In this document: piece by piece, positions 44,170-52,441 of the stretch | Layout: each line of letters opens with the position of its first letter | Position numbering within the stretch: the stretch's first letter is position 1 | Assembly (NCBI RefSeq): GCF_000246855.1 | Contig: NC_016609.1 | Location: forward strand, 3,782,001 to 3,846,000 | Reading direction: 5' to 3' | From: Niastella koreensis GR20-10 | GTDB lineage: Bacteria > Bacteroidota > Bacteroidia > Chitinophagales > Chitinophagaceae | Length of the DNA stretch: 64,000 nucleotides | The notes under the pieces: model-generated | Told to the model about the DNA's origin: nothing | Database searches by the model: none | The model's input: the letters and a program-made list of their open reading frames with translations, nothing else | Program-made: the position numbers and the translations under genes

Positions 44170-45213
44170 GTGAGTATTACAATTCTAGCAATCGAATCAT
44201 CGTGCGATGAAACAGCCGCTGCTGTTTGCCGTGATGGCGTCATTCTTTCCAATTTTATTGCCAATCAAACCGTGCATGAACAATATGGCGGGGTGGTGCC
44301 CGAGCTGGCCAGCCGCGCTCATATGCAGCATATAGTGCCGGTGGTATATGCCGCCCTGCAAAAAGCCAATCAGCAAAGCGGTGAACCCACGGATGAAAAA
44401 TCCATTCACAACCTGTTACAAAGCGTAAACGCCATTGCCTTTACCCAGGCGCCGGGCCTCATTGGGTCGCTGCTGGTGGGGGCGCAATTCGCCAAATCGC
44501 TGGCGCTGGCGCTGAACGTGCCGTTGATTGCCGTGCATCATATGCAGGCGCATGTGCTGGCCAACCTCATTGAAGATCCCAAACCGGAATTCCCCTTCCT
44601 GTGTTTAACGGTAAGCGGTGGCCATACCCAGATCGTGTTGTGCGAATCGCCGCTTTCGCTGAAAGTGATTGGCGAAACCATGGACGACGCCGCCGGCGAA
44701 GCATTTGATAAATCTGCCAAATTATTGGGTCTGCCCTACCCGGGCGGGCCGCTTATTGATAAATACGCCCAAACAGGCGATCCCAACCGGTTCAAATTTC
44801 CCGAACCGCAGATCCCCGGTCTGAACTTCAGCTTTAGCGGATTAAAAACCGCCATCCTGTATTTCCTGCAGGAGAACACAGCCAGTAATCCCAAATTCGT
44901 AGAAGAGAACCTGGCCGATATTTGCGCTTCCATTCAACACCGCATCATCAGCATTTTGCTGAACAAGGTAAAGGCTGCAGCGCGCACTACCGGTATCGAT
45001 CAGATCTGTATTGCCGGCGGCGTTAGCGCCAACAGCGGCTTACGCAAAGCCCTTACCGAAATGGGTCAAAAACACAACTGGCGCACCTTTATTCCCGCCT
45101 TTCAATACTGTACCGACAATGCCGCTATGATTGCCATGACAGCTTATTATAAGTTTTTGGAGAATGATTTTTCGGAATTAAGCGTTAGTCCTACTGCCAG
45201 AGCGGAATGGTAA
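44170..45213 (+). CDS. tsaD: tRNA N6-threonylcarbamoyladenosine transferase TsaD
   Basis: 347 residues from GTG 44170 (SITILAIESSCDETAAAV), matching the family N-terminus; an upstream TTG at 44107 would add 21 codons read from repeat sequence. The ASKHA fold motifs are all present: ESSCDET, the metal-binding HxxxH (His124, His128 in HHMQAH), SGGHTQIVL, DDAAGEAFDK, CIAGGVSANSGLR and CTDNAAMIAM. With TsaB, C and E it makes t6A37 in ANN-decoding tRNAs and is normally essential. A leaderless promoter is predicted. Confidence 0.97.
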   Translation: MSITILAIESSCDETAAAVCRDGVILSNFIANQTVHEQYGGVVPELASRAHMQHIVPVVYAALQKANQQSGEPTDEKSIHNLLQSVNAIAFTQAPGLIGSLLVGAQFAKSLALALNVPLIAVHHMQAHVLANLIEDPKPEFPFLCLTVSGGHTQIVLCESPLSLKVIGETMDDAAGEAFDKSAKLLGLPYPGGPLIDKYAQTGDPNRFKFPEPQIPGLNFSFSGLKTAILYFLQENTASNPKFVEENLADICASIQHRIISILLNKVKAAARTTGIDQICIAGGVSANSGLRKALTEMGQKHNWRTFIPAFQYCTDNAAMIAMTAYYKFLENDFSELSVSPTARAEW

Positions 45214-45420
45214 TTAGCTACAAGCATCAAGCTGCAAGCGAATACAGGCTTTAAGCCGTAAGCTGTAAGCTGTAAGCTGTAAGCAAATACAGGGTTAAAG
45301 CAGAAAGCCCAAAGCCGAAAGAATATACAGCATTCCAGCCTTTGGCTTTAACCTTTTGGCTTTTACCTGCCTTCATCCTTTTTCATTTCTCATTTCTAAT
45401 TTCTCATTCTTCATTTCCCC
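45213..45420. repeat. Word-array element E6 with repeated AATACAG anchors
   Basis: Anchors AGCGAATACAGG, AGCAAATACAGGG and GAATATACAGC separate arrays of different words. Four tandem copies of GTAAGCT (7-mer) lie between the first two. After the second come AAAGCAGAAAGCCC-type words, which are complementary to the CCTTTGGCTTTAACC-type words right of the third anchor. A final CATTTCTC/CATTTCTA-type array runs to the start codon at 45422. Nothing else is seen in this 208-base gap. Confidence 0.75.
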
Positions 45421-45421
45421 C

Positions 45422-46135
45422 ATGCCTAACTCATATTTTAAGTTTAAACAGTTTACAATAAATCAGGGAAAATGTGCAATGAAAGTCTGCACCGATGCCT
45501 GTATCCTTGGCGCCTGGTTCTCCCATAAAATTCCGCAGGATGGGATGGTGCTGGATATTGGGGCGGGAACCGGGCTGTTGATGATGATGCTCGCTCAGCG
45601 CTCCCAGAGCGGGATCCACGGCTTCGAGATCGATCCGGCCGCTTATGCGCAATGCCAGGACAACATCGGCCAAAACGACTGGCAGGAACGCCTGACCGTA
45701 TTCCACGGCGACGCCCGCGACTTTCAATCTCCATTTAAATACGATTTCATTATTTCCAACCCGCCTTTTTTTGAATCTGACCTGCATTCGGCCAGTGACC
45801 AGGAAAAAATAGCCAAACACAGCACCCACCTTACCCTGGAAGAACTGATCCGGGTGATGGACACCAACCTGAAACCAGACGGGTCCTTTGGCATCCTGCT
45901 TCCCTACCACCGGTGGGAATATTTCGATCAACTCGCCCGCAGGCAAAACTTCTCCCTAAAAGAACAACTGGTGGTAAAACAATCGCCCAAACATACCCCT
46001 TTCCGGTCAATTTTACATTACACGCGCGCCAAAGTCCATTTTGCCACCACCCACCACCTCACCATCCAGGAAATTGACCGCGTTTATACCCCTGAGTTCG
46101 TAGAAATGCTGAAAGATTACTATCTCTACCTCTGA
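45422..46135 (+). CDS. tRNA1(Val) (adenine37-N6)-methyltransferase-like (TrmN6/YfiC)
   Basis: 237 residues from ATG 45422 (MPNSYFKFKQFTINQGKCAMKV). The FTINQG-x-CAMKVCTDACILGAW opening, SAM motif LDIGAGTGLLMMMLAQR and catalytic NPPF in IISNPPFFESD identify the YfiC group, which methylates N6 of A37 in tRNA1(Val). Other N6-adenine MTases share NPPF, but the N-terminal signature is specific. The longer frame from 45356 reads through a word array and is rejected. Adjacent to tsaD, another position-37 tRNA modifier. Confidence 0.9.
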   Translation: MPNSYFKFKQFTINQGKCAMKVCTDACILGAWFSHKIPQDGMVLDIGAGTGLLMMMLAQRSQSGIHGFEIDPAAYAQCQDNIGQNDWQERLTVFHGDARDFQSPFKYDFIISNPPFFESDLHSASDQEKIAKHSTHLTLEELIRVMDTNLKPDGSFGILLPYHRWEYFDQLARRQNFSLKEQLVVKQSPKHTPFRSILHYTRAKVHFATTHHLTIQEIDRVYTPEFVEMLKDYYLYL

Positions 46136-46277
46136 GGAACAAGATTTGCAATAGTCAATGGTCAATGTTCAAAGGTGGGCCGGGAGGGGGCTTTCTTACA
46201 TCATGATAACCAAAAGAATAAATAGCAGCGTAATATATATTCGTGTATTATTATCCAAAAATCGAATATTTGTCATT

Positions 46278-46309
46278 CCGTATTCGTTTGAATCCGTATC
46301 CGTTTGAAG
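46278..46309. repeat. Two 16-base direct repeats
   Basis: CCGTATTCGTTTGAAT (46278-46293) is followed directly by CCGTATCCGTTTGAAG (46294-46309), 14 of 16 identical. It lies about 70 bases upstream of the lipoprotein gene. To its left, 46155-46178 has a short GGTCAATG-type word array. The rest of the 46136-46375 gap shows nothing clear. Confidence 0.6.
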
Positions 46310-46375
46310 TACGGTGATACACGCGCCTGACCAACCTTGTCTGTAGTTTGATTCCCGCGTAAAACCGAAAAATAC

Positions 46376-47299
46376 ATGAAAAGCAGACTGTGCACTTGCC
46401 TACTCCTGTTTTCGTTCGCATTATTTCTTGCATTTGCTGCCTGCAGCAAAGCAAACCGTTCCGGCACCGATGCGGAAACGAATACTGATCCCCTGGTAGA
46501 TTCGCCCCTCAGCGGAAGCACTACCCCCACTTTACCTACCAATCCTAATTTATGTCCCAATGCGCCCAGCTATGGCGACAGCATCATATACCTGCAACCG
46601 GTAAACGGACAATACACGGTTAACCCGGTGAATAATACCGGCATAACCGGTACCTATCTTTCCTGGCCCGAAGGACTCAGCATCAATAAAAACACAGGTG
46701 TTATCAATGTCTCAAAAAGCGAAACCGGGGTACGCTACCTCGTGGGTTTTGTAAAAGATGGCACAAAGGATACCTGTATCAGCCAGCTGATTCTGGGTGG
46801 TATCACCTACATGGACAGCATTTATGTGATGGAGAAGAACGACACGCTGGCCAAACCTGTTTTCAACGCCAACCCCAACGCAGCTCCTGCCTGTGATCCC
46901 AGCGACGATACCGACTATCCCGGTAATAACGGCAATGGCAACAACAAGTGCTCGTTCGATGACGATGCGCCCGGTTCAAAAGCCAATGACCAGAAATTAC
47001 GCGTGCGCACGCTGAATGGGTACATCAACCTGAAAAAATCACTCAACGACGGACTGTTTGGTCCCAACGTAAAGAACGGCGATTCCAAAACAATAAAGAT
47101 CTTATACGCACTCAACGATAACAGTAAAAAGGCGCAGCAACAGATCTCAGTGAAGGTGATCTACTACGATAAGGTGTCGAGCATTCCGTTCTCCTTATCA
47201 AATGAAGTAGCTACCAAGCGCCTGACCATGATGGATTACCACATCGTAAACGGAAAGCCGCGGCCACCATTACTCATCATTGCCGGGCTCGCTAAATAA
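46376..47299 (+). CDS. Lipoprotein with putative Ig-like domain, unknown function
   Basis: 307 residues with a lipoprotein signal peptide (lipobox LAFAAC, Cys23) and a low-complexity Ser/Thr/Pro linker (about 28-60). A cadherin/Ig-like segment follows (about 75-135; SWPEGLSINKNTGVINVSKSETGVRYLVGFV, the usual form of putative Ig domains). A Gly/Asn/Asp-rich stretch follows (about 175-200, DYPGNNGNGNNKCSFDDDAPG), possibly metal-binding, then an unrecognised C-terminal domain. It is 17 bases upstream of the CHAT gene, so they are probably co-transcribed and may act together at the envelope. Confidence 0.8.
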   Translation: MKSRLCTCLLLFSFALFLAFAACSKANRSGTDAETNTDPLVDSPLSGSTTPTLPTNPNLCPNAPSYGDSIIYLQPVNGQYTVNPVNNTGITGTYLSWPEGLSINKNTGVINVSKSETGVRYLVGFVKDGTKDTCISQLILGGITYMDSIYVMEKNDTLAKPVFNANPNAAPACDPSDDTDYPGNNGNGNNKCSFDDDAPGSKANDQKLRVRTLNGYINLKKSLNDGLFGPNVKNGDSKTIKILYALNDNSKKAQQQISVKVIYYDKVSSIPFSLSNEVATKRLTMMDYHIVNGKPRPPLLIIAGLAK

Positions 47300-47316
47300 C
47301 GGCCATTAAATACTCC

Positions 47317-50154
47317 ATGGGAGAACAGGTGAAGGCAACAATACGGGGCATCGTATGGAAAGGCTGGCTGCTGCTGGCAACCCTGTTGGTTTGCTCGTAT
47401 CGTACCGGTAACCCGGCTCAGCCCTCGCCCGCCCTACTGGCGTTGTACAAAAAAGCCAGCCGGTTGTTTCATTTGCCCAACCCCACCGATGCTACCGACA
47501 GCCTGGCGATGACTGCCTACCAACAGCTGATTGCACAGCACAATAAAACCGGCGAAGTACCGGACACGATGCTGTTCTATGCCCATAAAAACCTGGGCAT
47601 CCTGCTTGATGTGCAAACCAGTTATGCAGCTGCCATTAAAGCGTATCTGCAGGCGCAACGCATCAAACAACAGCACCCGCAATGGAGCGATAGCTTATTA
47701 TACGAAATAGCCGAACACGCCGGTTCTGCCTATTATCACCTGAACAATTTTGATTCGGCCAGTTATTTTTTACACCAGGCCGAAGCCCTGGCGCAACGGT
47801 TTCCCCATATTCCTGAAAAAGAAAGGTTGTACAACGACCTCGGTGTTTTATACTACGAGAACGGCAATTACCTGCAAAGCCGCAATTACTTTACCCAGGC
47901 GCTGGACATCATCAATAAACGGCCGCCGAAAGACGCCACCTGGGTGGTAAACATCGAGAACAATATGGCAGCCGCCAGCTACAAACTGGGTCAATACCAG
48001 CAGGCCATCACCATCTACAAAACCATTTGCTCGCAAAAAGTATTTACCAGCCAGATCTTTTTAAACCTGGGACTGGCCTATAAAGCCATGGGCAATTATG
48101 CAGAGGCGCTAAAATGGTTTCACCAGGTAAATACCACTACCCTGCCGCGCGTATTTAACGAACTGGCGCATACGCATCTGTTGTTGCAGCACCCCGATTC
48201 AACCGGTTATTACCTGCAGCAGTTTGCCCGTTCCACTTCGCCCAATAAAGCGCCGCCCAACAGCATGTATACGGGTATGTATTATTTGTACCGGGGCTAC
48301 TGGCAGATTGATCAACGGCAATACAACGACGCATTAAAAAGCCTGCAACAGGCCATCATCGTTTTCAGCGGACATTTCAACAATCCCAACGTACAGGCGA
48401 ACCCCGTACAGTTTACCGGCGCCTTTACCTCCTACCGCCTCTTTGATGCGCTGTTTAAAAAGGCTGCCACGTTCGAAGCCATATACAAAGCCACCCATAC
48501 CGAAACCTGGCTGCAGGCAGCTTTACAAACATATTCCAGCGCTATCACCCTGTTGCGGTTTATTGAAAAAAGTTACGATACCGACGAGGCCAAATTATTT
48601 TTGAAGAACAACAGCCAGCAGGTGTATCAGAACGCCGTAACGGTTTGCCTACAGTTACATGCCTTACATCCCAACAAAGGCTATGCGCAGCAGGCCTTTG
48701 TAATGGCAGAACGCAACAAGGCATCGGTCATGTACAGCGGCATCACCCAAAAAGGGTTCCGCAAATTAGCCGGCATCGATCCCGCCCTGTTGCAGCAGGA
48801 ACGGAACATCAAATACAACCTGGCCCGCTTAAGCATCCGCAACGATCAAACGCAGGACAGCGCCGCACTGGTTTCACTGGCCAATGAAAAAGCGGGGTAC
48901 GAGATTCAGCTGGCGCAGGTACAGCATGCCCTGGAGCAAAACAGTTTGTATTATCAACTCAAATACCAGGAAACCTATCCCCGACCCGATTCACTGCAAC
49001 AATACCTGGGCCGTAACCAGGCGGTGATCAGCTTTTATGCAACGGGCAATACCCTTCACCTCTTTGTTATTACCCGCTCGCGGTTTCAACAGGCCGGCAT
49101 CGATTCGTTTGCTTCGCTGCAACAGGCCATTACCTATTGGTTAACGGCATTACAGCACCCCGAAAACGGCCGCCGCTTCAAGGGTGCGCCCTGGGGGCAA
49201 CAATTGTATCAGCGCCTGGTAAAACCCTTACAGGCCTTAACCGGCGATGCCACCGAATGGATCATTATCCCGGATAACATCCTGTATTACCTGCCGTTTG
49301 AATCATTACCCCGCGAAGCGGGGGGAGCCGATGCCCCGCCATTGCTGGAAACAACCGAGATCAGTTATCAGTTTTCCACCCGCTTTATTGTAGCGCAGGC
49401 GGCGCGAAAACATTCGCTCAATACCAGTTTGCAAACCCTGGCCTTTGCGCCCTTTGCGCAGGCGGGTAAACCCTTTCCGCATCCGGAATATACGTTTATG
49501 CAGCAATTACCGGCCTCTGCGCAGGAGATCGCGCATTTACCGGGACTTTCCTTTACCAATCAGCAGGCCACCAAAGAAAAGTTCCTGCAACACCTGCAGC
49601 AATACCCGGTGATACACCTGGCTACGCATGCCATTGCCGATACCGGCAACAGCGCGGCCTCCTTTATTGCCTTCTATCCGCAAACCGGGGAGCGCACCCA
49701 GGATGCATTATACCTGGAAGAACTGTATGGGTTGAATATGGAAAAAACGCAACTGATGATCATCAGCGCCTGTGAAACGGGGCACGGACAACTGGTGAAC
49801 AGCGAAGGCGTGCTGAGCCTTACGCGCGGTTTTGCCTATGCCGGTTGTGCGAGTATGGTAAACAGTTTATGGAAAGCCGATGATAATTCCACGGCAGCCA
49901 TTCTACATCAATTTCATATCTACTTACAGAAGGGTTATACAAAATCAAAAGCATTGCGGCAGGCAAAGCTCGATTACCTGCATAGCAATGCTTTATACAA
50001 AACGCCCGACTATTGGGCACATTTAATTCTCACAGGGGATAACCAGCCGTTGGTGAAAGCGGTTACCTGGTACTGGTGGTTGCTTGTTATAGGCGCCCTG
50101 GTGGCAGTGGTATTGGGAATGAGCTGGCTTAAAAGAAGAAAAAAGTCGACGTAG
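47317..50154 (+). CDS. TPR-CHAT caspase-like protease protein, membrane-anchored
   Basis: 945 residues. An N-terminal hydrophobic segment (about 13-28) precedes TPR repeats (about 30-330; for example AYYHLNNFDSASYFLHQAEALAQ and LGLAYKAMGNYAEALKWFHQV) and a helical region (about 400-560). A CHAT domain (about 600-905) has the catalytic dyad His771 (HLATHA) and Cys819 (IISACETGHG) and SEGVLSLTRGFAYAG. A C-terminal membrane helix (about 912-932) is followed by a basic tail. CHAT proteins are caspase-family proteases; in bacteria some execute defence or regulated proteolysis (for example Craspase TPR-CHAT). Next to an ECF/anti-sigma pair, proteolytic signalling is an attractive inference. Confidence 0.93.
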   Translation: MGEQVKATIRGIVWKGWLLLATLLVCSYRTGNPAQPSPALLALYKKASRLFHLPNPTDATDSLAMTAYQQLIAQHNKTGEVPDTMLFYAHKNLGILLDVQTSYAAAIKAYLQAQRIKQQHPQWSDSLLYEIAEHAGSAYYHLNNFDSASYFLHQAEALAQRFPHIPEKERLYNDLGVLYYENGNYLQSRNYFTQALDIINKRPPKDATWVVNIENNMAAASYKLGQYQQAITIYKTICSQKVFTSQIFLNLGLAYKAMGNYAEALKWFHQVNTTTLPRVFNELAHTHLLLQHPDSTGYYLQQFARSTSPNKAPPNSMYTGMYYLYRGYWQIDQRQYNDALKSLQQAIIVFSGHFNNPNVQANPVQFTGAFTSYRLFDALFKKAATFEAIYKATHTETWLQAALQTYSSAITLLRFIEKSYDTDEAKLFLKNNSQQVYQNAVTVCLQLHALHPNKGYAQQAFVMAERNKASVMYSGITQKGFRKLAGIDPALLQQERNIKYNLARLSIRNDQTQDSAALVSLANEKAGYEIQLAQVQHALEQNSLYYQLKYQETYPRPDSLQQYLGRNQAVISFYATGNTLHLFVITRSRFQQAGIDSFASLQQAITYWLTALQHPENGRRFKGAPWGQQLYQRLVKPLQALTGDATEWIIIPDNILYYLPFESLPREAGGADAPPLLETTEISYQFSTRFIVAQAARKHSLNTSLQTLAFAPFAQAGKPFPHPEYTFMQQLPASAQEIAHLPGLSFTNQQATKEKFLQHLQQYPVIHLATHAIADTGNSAASFIAFYPQTGERTQDALYLEELYGLNMEKTQLMIISACETGHGQLVNSEGVLSLTRGFAYAGCASMVNSLWKADDNSTAAILHQFHIYLQKGYTKSKALRQAKLDYLHSNALYKTPDYWAHLILTGDNQPLVKAVTWYWWLLVIGALVAVVLGMSWLKRRKKST

Positions 50155-50563
50155 TTTACACAAGTATACGGATTAAAATTGCTCTGATGTGTGTACTCCG
50201 GACTAATGCAGATACTGCGTTATCCTTTGAGGTCAAGACGTCGACTTTTAGAGTTGTCCTCCTGTAACAGGATGGAATTATTTTATTATTAGTAGCATTT
50301 GTATTTTACAGTGTATGCTTAAGGCAGAACGCTTGTTCCCCGAATTTCACCCCCCCGCCAATTAGCGGGGACTACAAAAATCGGGAGGTAGCCTTTAGCC
50401 TTTGGCTTTGAGCCTTAAGCTTAAAAAGGTAACCGGACTACCAACAAGCGGGTCCGGTTACCGAAAACTAAATCATTGTGTGCAAATCAGGTGCAGGGCA
50501 TCAAGAGTGACGCCCAACCATTTAGAGTTTAGGGTTAAACAACGCATAAGAGCGTCATAAAAA
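50155..50563. other. Intergenic stretch with hairpins, no gene seen
   Basis: A small stem CCCCGC (50353-50358) / GCGGGG (50365-50370) lies about 200 bases after the CHAT stop. A short TAGCCTTT-type word array spans 50391-50421. A perfect 11-base inverted repeat, GGTAACCGGAC (50428-50438) / GTCCGGTTACC (50452-50462), follows. No open frame with coding character was found. Confidence 0.6.
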
Positions 50564-50960
50564 ATTCGTGAGAAATGAACCATCCAGGTTTCTCTGTCGT
50601 ACACTGCAATGAGCGACTCAGGTTTCCGATGTTATGATCCGTTCCTCACGAATGCAAAGTATTATTCGTGAAGATGGAACCATCCAGGTTTCTCTGCCGT
50701 AACCGCAATGAGCTACTCAGGTTTCCGATATTATGATCCGGTCCTCACGAATGTTAAGCATAATCCGTGAAGATGGAACCATCCAGGTTTCTCTGTTGTA
50801 GTTCCGCCAGCTGGCGGACTACCCAGGTTTCCGATGTTATGATTCAGATCCTCACGAATGCGTAGGGATAATCCGTGAAGATGGAACCATCCAGGTTTCT
50901 CTGTAGTAACCACAATGAGCTACTCAGGTTTCCGATATTATGATTCAGATCTTCACGGGT
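50564..50960. repeat. Four tandem hairpin repeats of about 100 bases
   Basis: Units start at 50564, 50664, 50763 and 50871. Each begins ATTCGTGA or ATCCGTGA and ends with the complementary TCACGAAT or TCACGGGT. Inside each are GAACCATCCAGGTTTCTCTG and, later, CAGGTTTCCGATnTTATGAT. The centre varies: in units 1, 2 and 4 it is a CGCAATGAG-like loop, in unit 3 a palindrome (CCGCCAGCTGGCGG). The outer stems stay paired although their sequences differ. Could be structured RNA genes or DNA hairpins; strand unknown. Confidence 0.9.
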
Positions 50961-51057
50961 GAAAGTATCATTTAAAAGAGCTGGTTCTATTAATTAGTAA
51001 AAGCTGAGGAAAGGGATGTAACCGCGTAACCGGACTTTTTTTAAAAAATATTTCCTT

Positions 51058-51834
51058 TTAGCGGTTTGCCTTGATTTTCAATAATTCAAGATCCATCTTT
51101 CCCACCTGCATCGCCTGTTGGTGATACAAATGGTTTTTATCAGCCCGTATTTGTTGTAACAACGCAATAGCCTGCACGGGATGGTTATTGGCCAGGTTAC
51201 TCATAGCCAGGTAAAACTGGGCTTCGTCCCGGAAGTAATCATCACCCGTTTGGGAATTGTTACGCAATACCTGTTCAAACAATTGGTTTGCTGCTGCAAA
51301 GTTTTTTAGCTGCAGGTGGGCCATAGCGGCCAGGAATAAGGCTTTATTATCAGATAAGGAAGAAGACGAATTAGCGGCGGCAATTACTCCGTTCCAGTTC
51401 TGGTTACGGTATGCCTGCTCAAGATCAGTGATGGTTGCCTGTCCCCTGGAAGTTGACAGGTTGTACGCAATAAACGTTTTATCGTACACGTGTGTTGCAC
51501 TTACCGTAAAATATTTATAGGCAACGGTGCCAACGATCAATGCTACAACCGCTGCAGCAACCCGCATGAACGGACGTACTATGCTGCGCACATTTTTTCT
51601 GTTAGCCGGCAGTAATACTTCAACCGGTTGTATGGTCCTGAAATTTTCTTTCACCGCAGCCACCTGGTCGTACAATGCCGCATACTCCACTGCTTCAACA
51701 GCCAGTTGCAGGTATTGCCATTGCTTACGCACTTCCAGGTCGGTATTGATCAATTCTTCCACTTCGCGCATTTCCCTTTCTTCCAGGGTCCTGTCGAAAT
51801 AATTGATCAGTAAATGTTCGTTGCGGTCTTCCAT
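51058..51834 (-). CDS. Anti-sigma factor-like membrane protein with TPR-like periplasmic domain
   Basis: 258 residues. N-terminal cytoplasmic part (1-85; LLINYFDRTLEEREMREVEELINTD) resembles the anti-sigma domain of Bacteroidota ECF partners, without a zinc motif. One membrane helix (about 90-108) follows. The C-terminal domain (about 130-255) has TPR-like helices (ALFLAAMAHLQLKNFAAANQLFEQVL, FYLAMSNLANNHPVQAIALLQQI). It follows the ECF gene by seven bases. The TPR part could sense periplasmic partners, for example the TPR-containing CHAT protein nearby; that is inference. Confidence 0.82.
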   Translation of the reverse strand: MEDRNEHLLINYFDRTLEEREMREVEELINTDLEVRKQWQYLQLAVEAVEYAALYDQVAAVKENFRTIQPVEVLLPANRKNVRSIVRPFMRVAAAVVALIVGTVAYKYFTVSATHVYDKTFIAYNLSTSRGQATITDLEQAYRNQNWNGVIAAANSSSSLSDNKALFLAAMAHLQLKNFAAANQLFEQVLRNNSQTGDDYFRDEAQFYLAMSNLANNHPVQAIALLQQIRADKNHLYHQQAMQVGKMDLELLKIKANR

Positions 51835-51841
51835 AAAGTTA

Positions 51842-52441
51842 TCACAGTTTGTTCACCAGCCGGGCAATTACGGGGTTTTGTTTTATCATTTCCGTAAGTG
51901 ATTGCAGGCATTTATATTTTTTATTTCGTACCACCTGTTCATTCTCGTATGGCAGGTGATGCAGAATTTCTTTCATCGACATATTCTCGTAATAGAAAAG
52001 GGTAAGCAGTTTTTTACAGGACTCACCCAGTTTCCCCAGCACTTCCTGGAACTGTTGATTCACTTCCCGGTTTGCCATGTGCTGGCTGATATCCGGTTCA
52101 GTAACATCGCGGCTGTTCTCAAACGCTTTCTCCCGCACTTCGCTCCGTTCACGCTTTTTCAATTCATTCAACCACAGGTGACGGGCAATGGCAGCTAAAA
52201 AGGTCTTTACACTGGATTCACCGCGGAACCTGTCTTTTTTCACCGAATCGATGAAGGTGACCACCGTTTCCTGGAAGATGTCTTCTGCATCTGCCGGGTT
52301 ACCGCTGTTGGCCAGAATAAAAGCCTGGATCGTTTGTGAATACTGCTGATAAATGAAATAAATGGCGTTGTTCAGCTGATCCCCTCTTCTGATGGCGGTT
52401 AGTAACTCCGCATCAGCATACGTCGTACTGCCTTTTATCAT
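51842..52441 (-). CDS. ECF RNA polymerase sigma factor
   Basis: 199 residues from ATG 52441 (MIKGSTTYADAELL); an upstream in-frame GTG is less likely. Sigma region 2 is visible at about 15-90 (NAIYFIYQQYSQTIQAFILANSGNPADAEDIFQETVVTFIDSV), then region 4 at about 125-185 (LGESCKKLLTLFYYENMSMKEILHHLPYENEQVVRNKKYKCLQSL). It is expressed ahead of its membrane anti-sigma partner in a two-gene operon, convergent with the CHAT gene. The motif GTCCGGTTAC lies about 30 bases upstream of the start and recurs around the locus. Confidence 0.93.
   Translation of the reverse strand: MIKGSTTYADAELLTAIRRGDQLNNAIYFIYQQYSQTIQAFILANSGNPADAEDIFQETVVTFIDSVKKDRFRGESSVKTFLAAIARHLWLNELKKRERSEVREKAFENSRDVTEPDISQHMANREVNQQFQEVLGKLGESCKKLLTLFYYENMSMKEILHHLPYENEQVVRNKKYKCLQSLTEMIKQNPVIARLVNKL

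Noticed and set aside
50731-50913. 60-codon minus-strand frame with a repeated TTEKPGWFHLHGL motif
   Set aside because: It is produced by translating the hairpin repeats; the frame is not kept through all units and the period (99, 100, 108) is not a constant multiple of three.
50564-50960. CRISPR-like appearance of repeated units
   Set aside because: Units are about 100 bases, repeat along their whole length, have no unique spacers of constant size, and no cas genes lie nearby.
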